Below, piece by piece: positions 63,778 to 64,000 of a stretch of 64,000 nt of DNA; positions within the stretch are counted from its first letter, which is position 1, and the number at the start of each line of letters is the position of its first letter. The position numbers and the translations under genes are program-made. The notes beneath the pieces are model-generated. The model was not told where the DNA came from. It saw only the letters and a list, made by a program, of their open reading frames with translations, and did no database searches. Origin of the DNA: Prosopocoilus inquinatus. Lineage: Eukaryota > Arthropoda > Insecta > Coleoptera > Lucanidae. Location of the stretch: NCBI GenBank assembly GCA_036172665.1, contig CM069875.1, forward strand, positions 25,761,806 to 25,825,805. The letters run 5' to 3'.

Positions 63778-64000
63778 GTAAATTAACCAATAAGGCCTAT
63801 TCACTATCGAGTACGTCAAATTTAACCGACTGTTGCTATGGTAACAACCATCGTGAAGCTTTGTGATTGGTTGTCACCATAAAAACGGACAATATGACAA
63901 ACCGCGTCAGTATGACAAACCAATATTTTAATCAACCTAAATTGGATAATAAAATTCATTATAAGTAAGTAGAATATTGATTTCTTTTCTTATTATGTAA
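63778..64000. other. No gene recognised at the right edge
   Basis: It contains GGCCTATTC and GGTAACAACC/GGTTGTCACC segments related to ones near 60035-60110, so probably part of a dispersed repeat. Confidence 0.35.

Noticed and set aside
1..64000. CRISPR arrays, operons or bacterial features
   Set aside because: Spliced genes, LINE, PLE and MITE content are eukaryotic. The regular repeats are satellites without spacers of constant length.

Overview
The window looks like nuclear DNA of an arthropod, most likely an insect. It is AT-rich, host genes are split by GT..AG introns, and much of the rest is decayed transposon and foldback sequence. I cannot name the species. Gene starts and splice sites below are my own readings from frame continuity and family resemblance.

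Host genes lie mainly in the first 24 kb. From the left: the last two exons of an unrecognised Ser/Pro/Arg-rich protein (+, 1-584); a two-exon gene for a predicted 61-residue single-pass membrane protein (-, 1215-1459); a complete six-exon gamma-glutamyltranspeptidase gene (+, 1682-9440) that starts about 220 bp from the small gene in divergent orientation; and the last five exons of a TBL2-like WD40 gene (-, 9725-23718), whose N-terminal exon(s) I could not find. Long introns carry most of the repeats: a 5.8 kb GGT intron with a foldback and a T-rich satellite, and TBL2 introns with a PHD-finger LINE, a tRNA-like SINE and a foldback holding a ribozyme element.

From 24 to 64 kb I find no host gene that I can support. 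Recognisable elements are a Penelope-like (PLE) palindrome with a GIY-YIG endonuclease (25998-27541), an apparently intact pogo/Tigger-type transposon with TIRs and TA duplications (41400-44506), two decayed Tc1-like elements (48212-49965 and 51.4-54.5 kb), an apparently intact hAT element nested in the second (52110-54290), duplicated fragments resembling a Polinton/Maverick packaging ATPase (about 54.9-55.6 kb), and about ten MITE or foldback elements, many ending in ACAGGGTGT-like sequence.

The most interesting system is a set of self-cleaving-RNA retroelements. A short repeat family (copies at 21.4, 49.6, 57.8, 62.0 and 63.6 kb) has 8-12 bp target duplications. Its longer copies carry what looks like a complete type I hammerhead ribozyme: 7-bp stem I, CUGAAGA core, 5-bp stem II, GAAA, a tiny palindromic stem III and a GUA or GUC cleavage site. 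At 21.4 kb two ribozymes lie in tandem, defining a 259-nt monomer as in retrozymes. The PLE at 26 kb, a solo PLE tail at 59 kb and a palindrome at 45.5 kb carry hammerhead or hammerhead-like motifs, and all have 11-12 bp duplications. Several insertions are palindromic, or start with a reverse complement of sequence near their own 3' end, which suggests snap-back copying during PLE-type integration. The PLE is the likely source of enzymes for the small copies.
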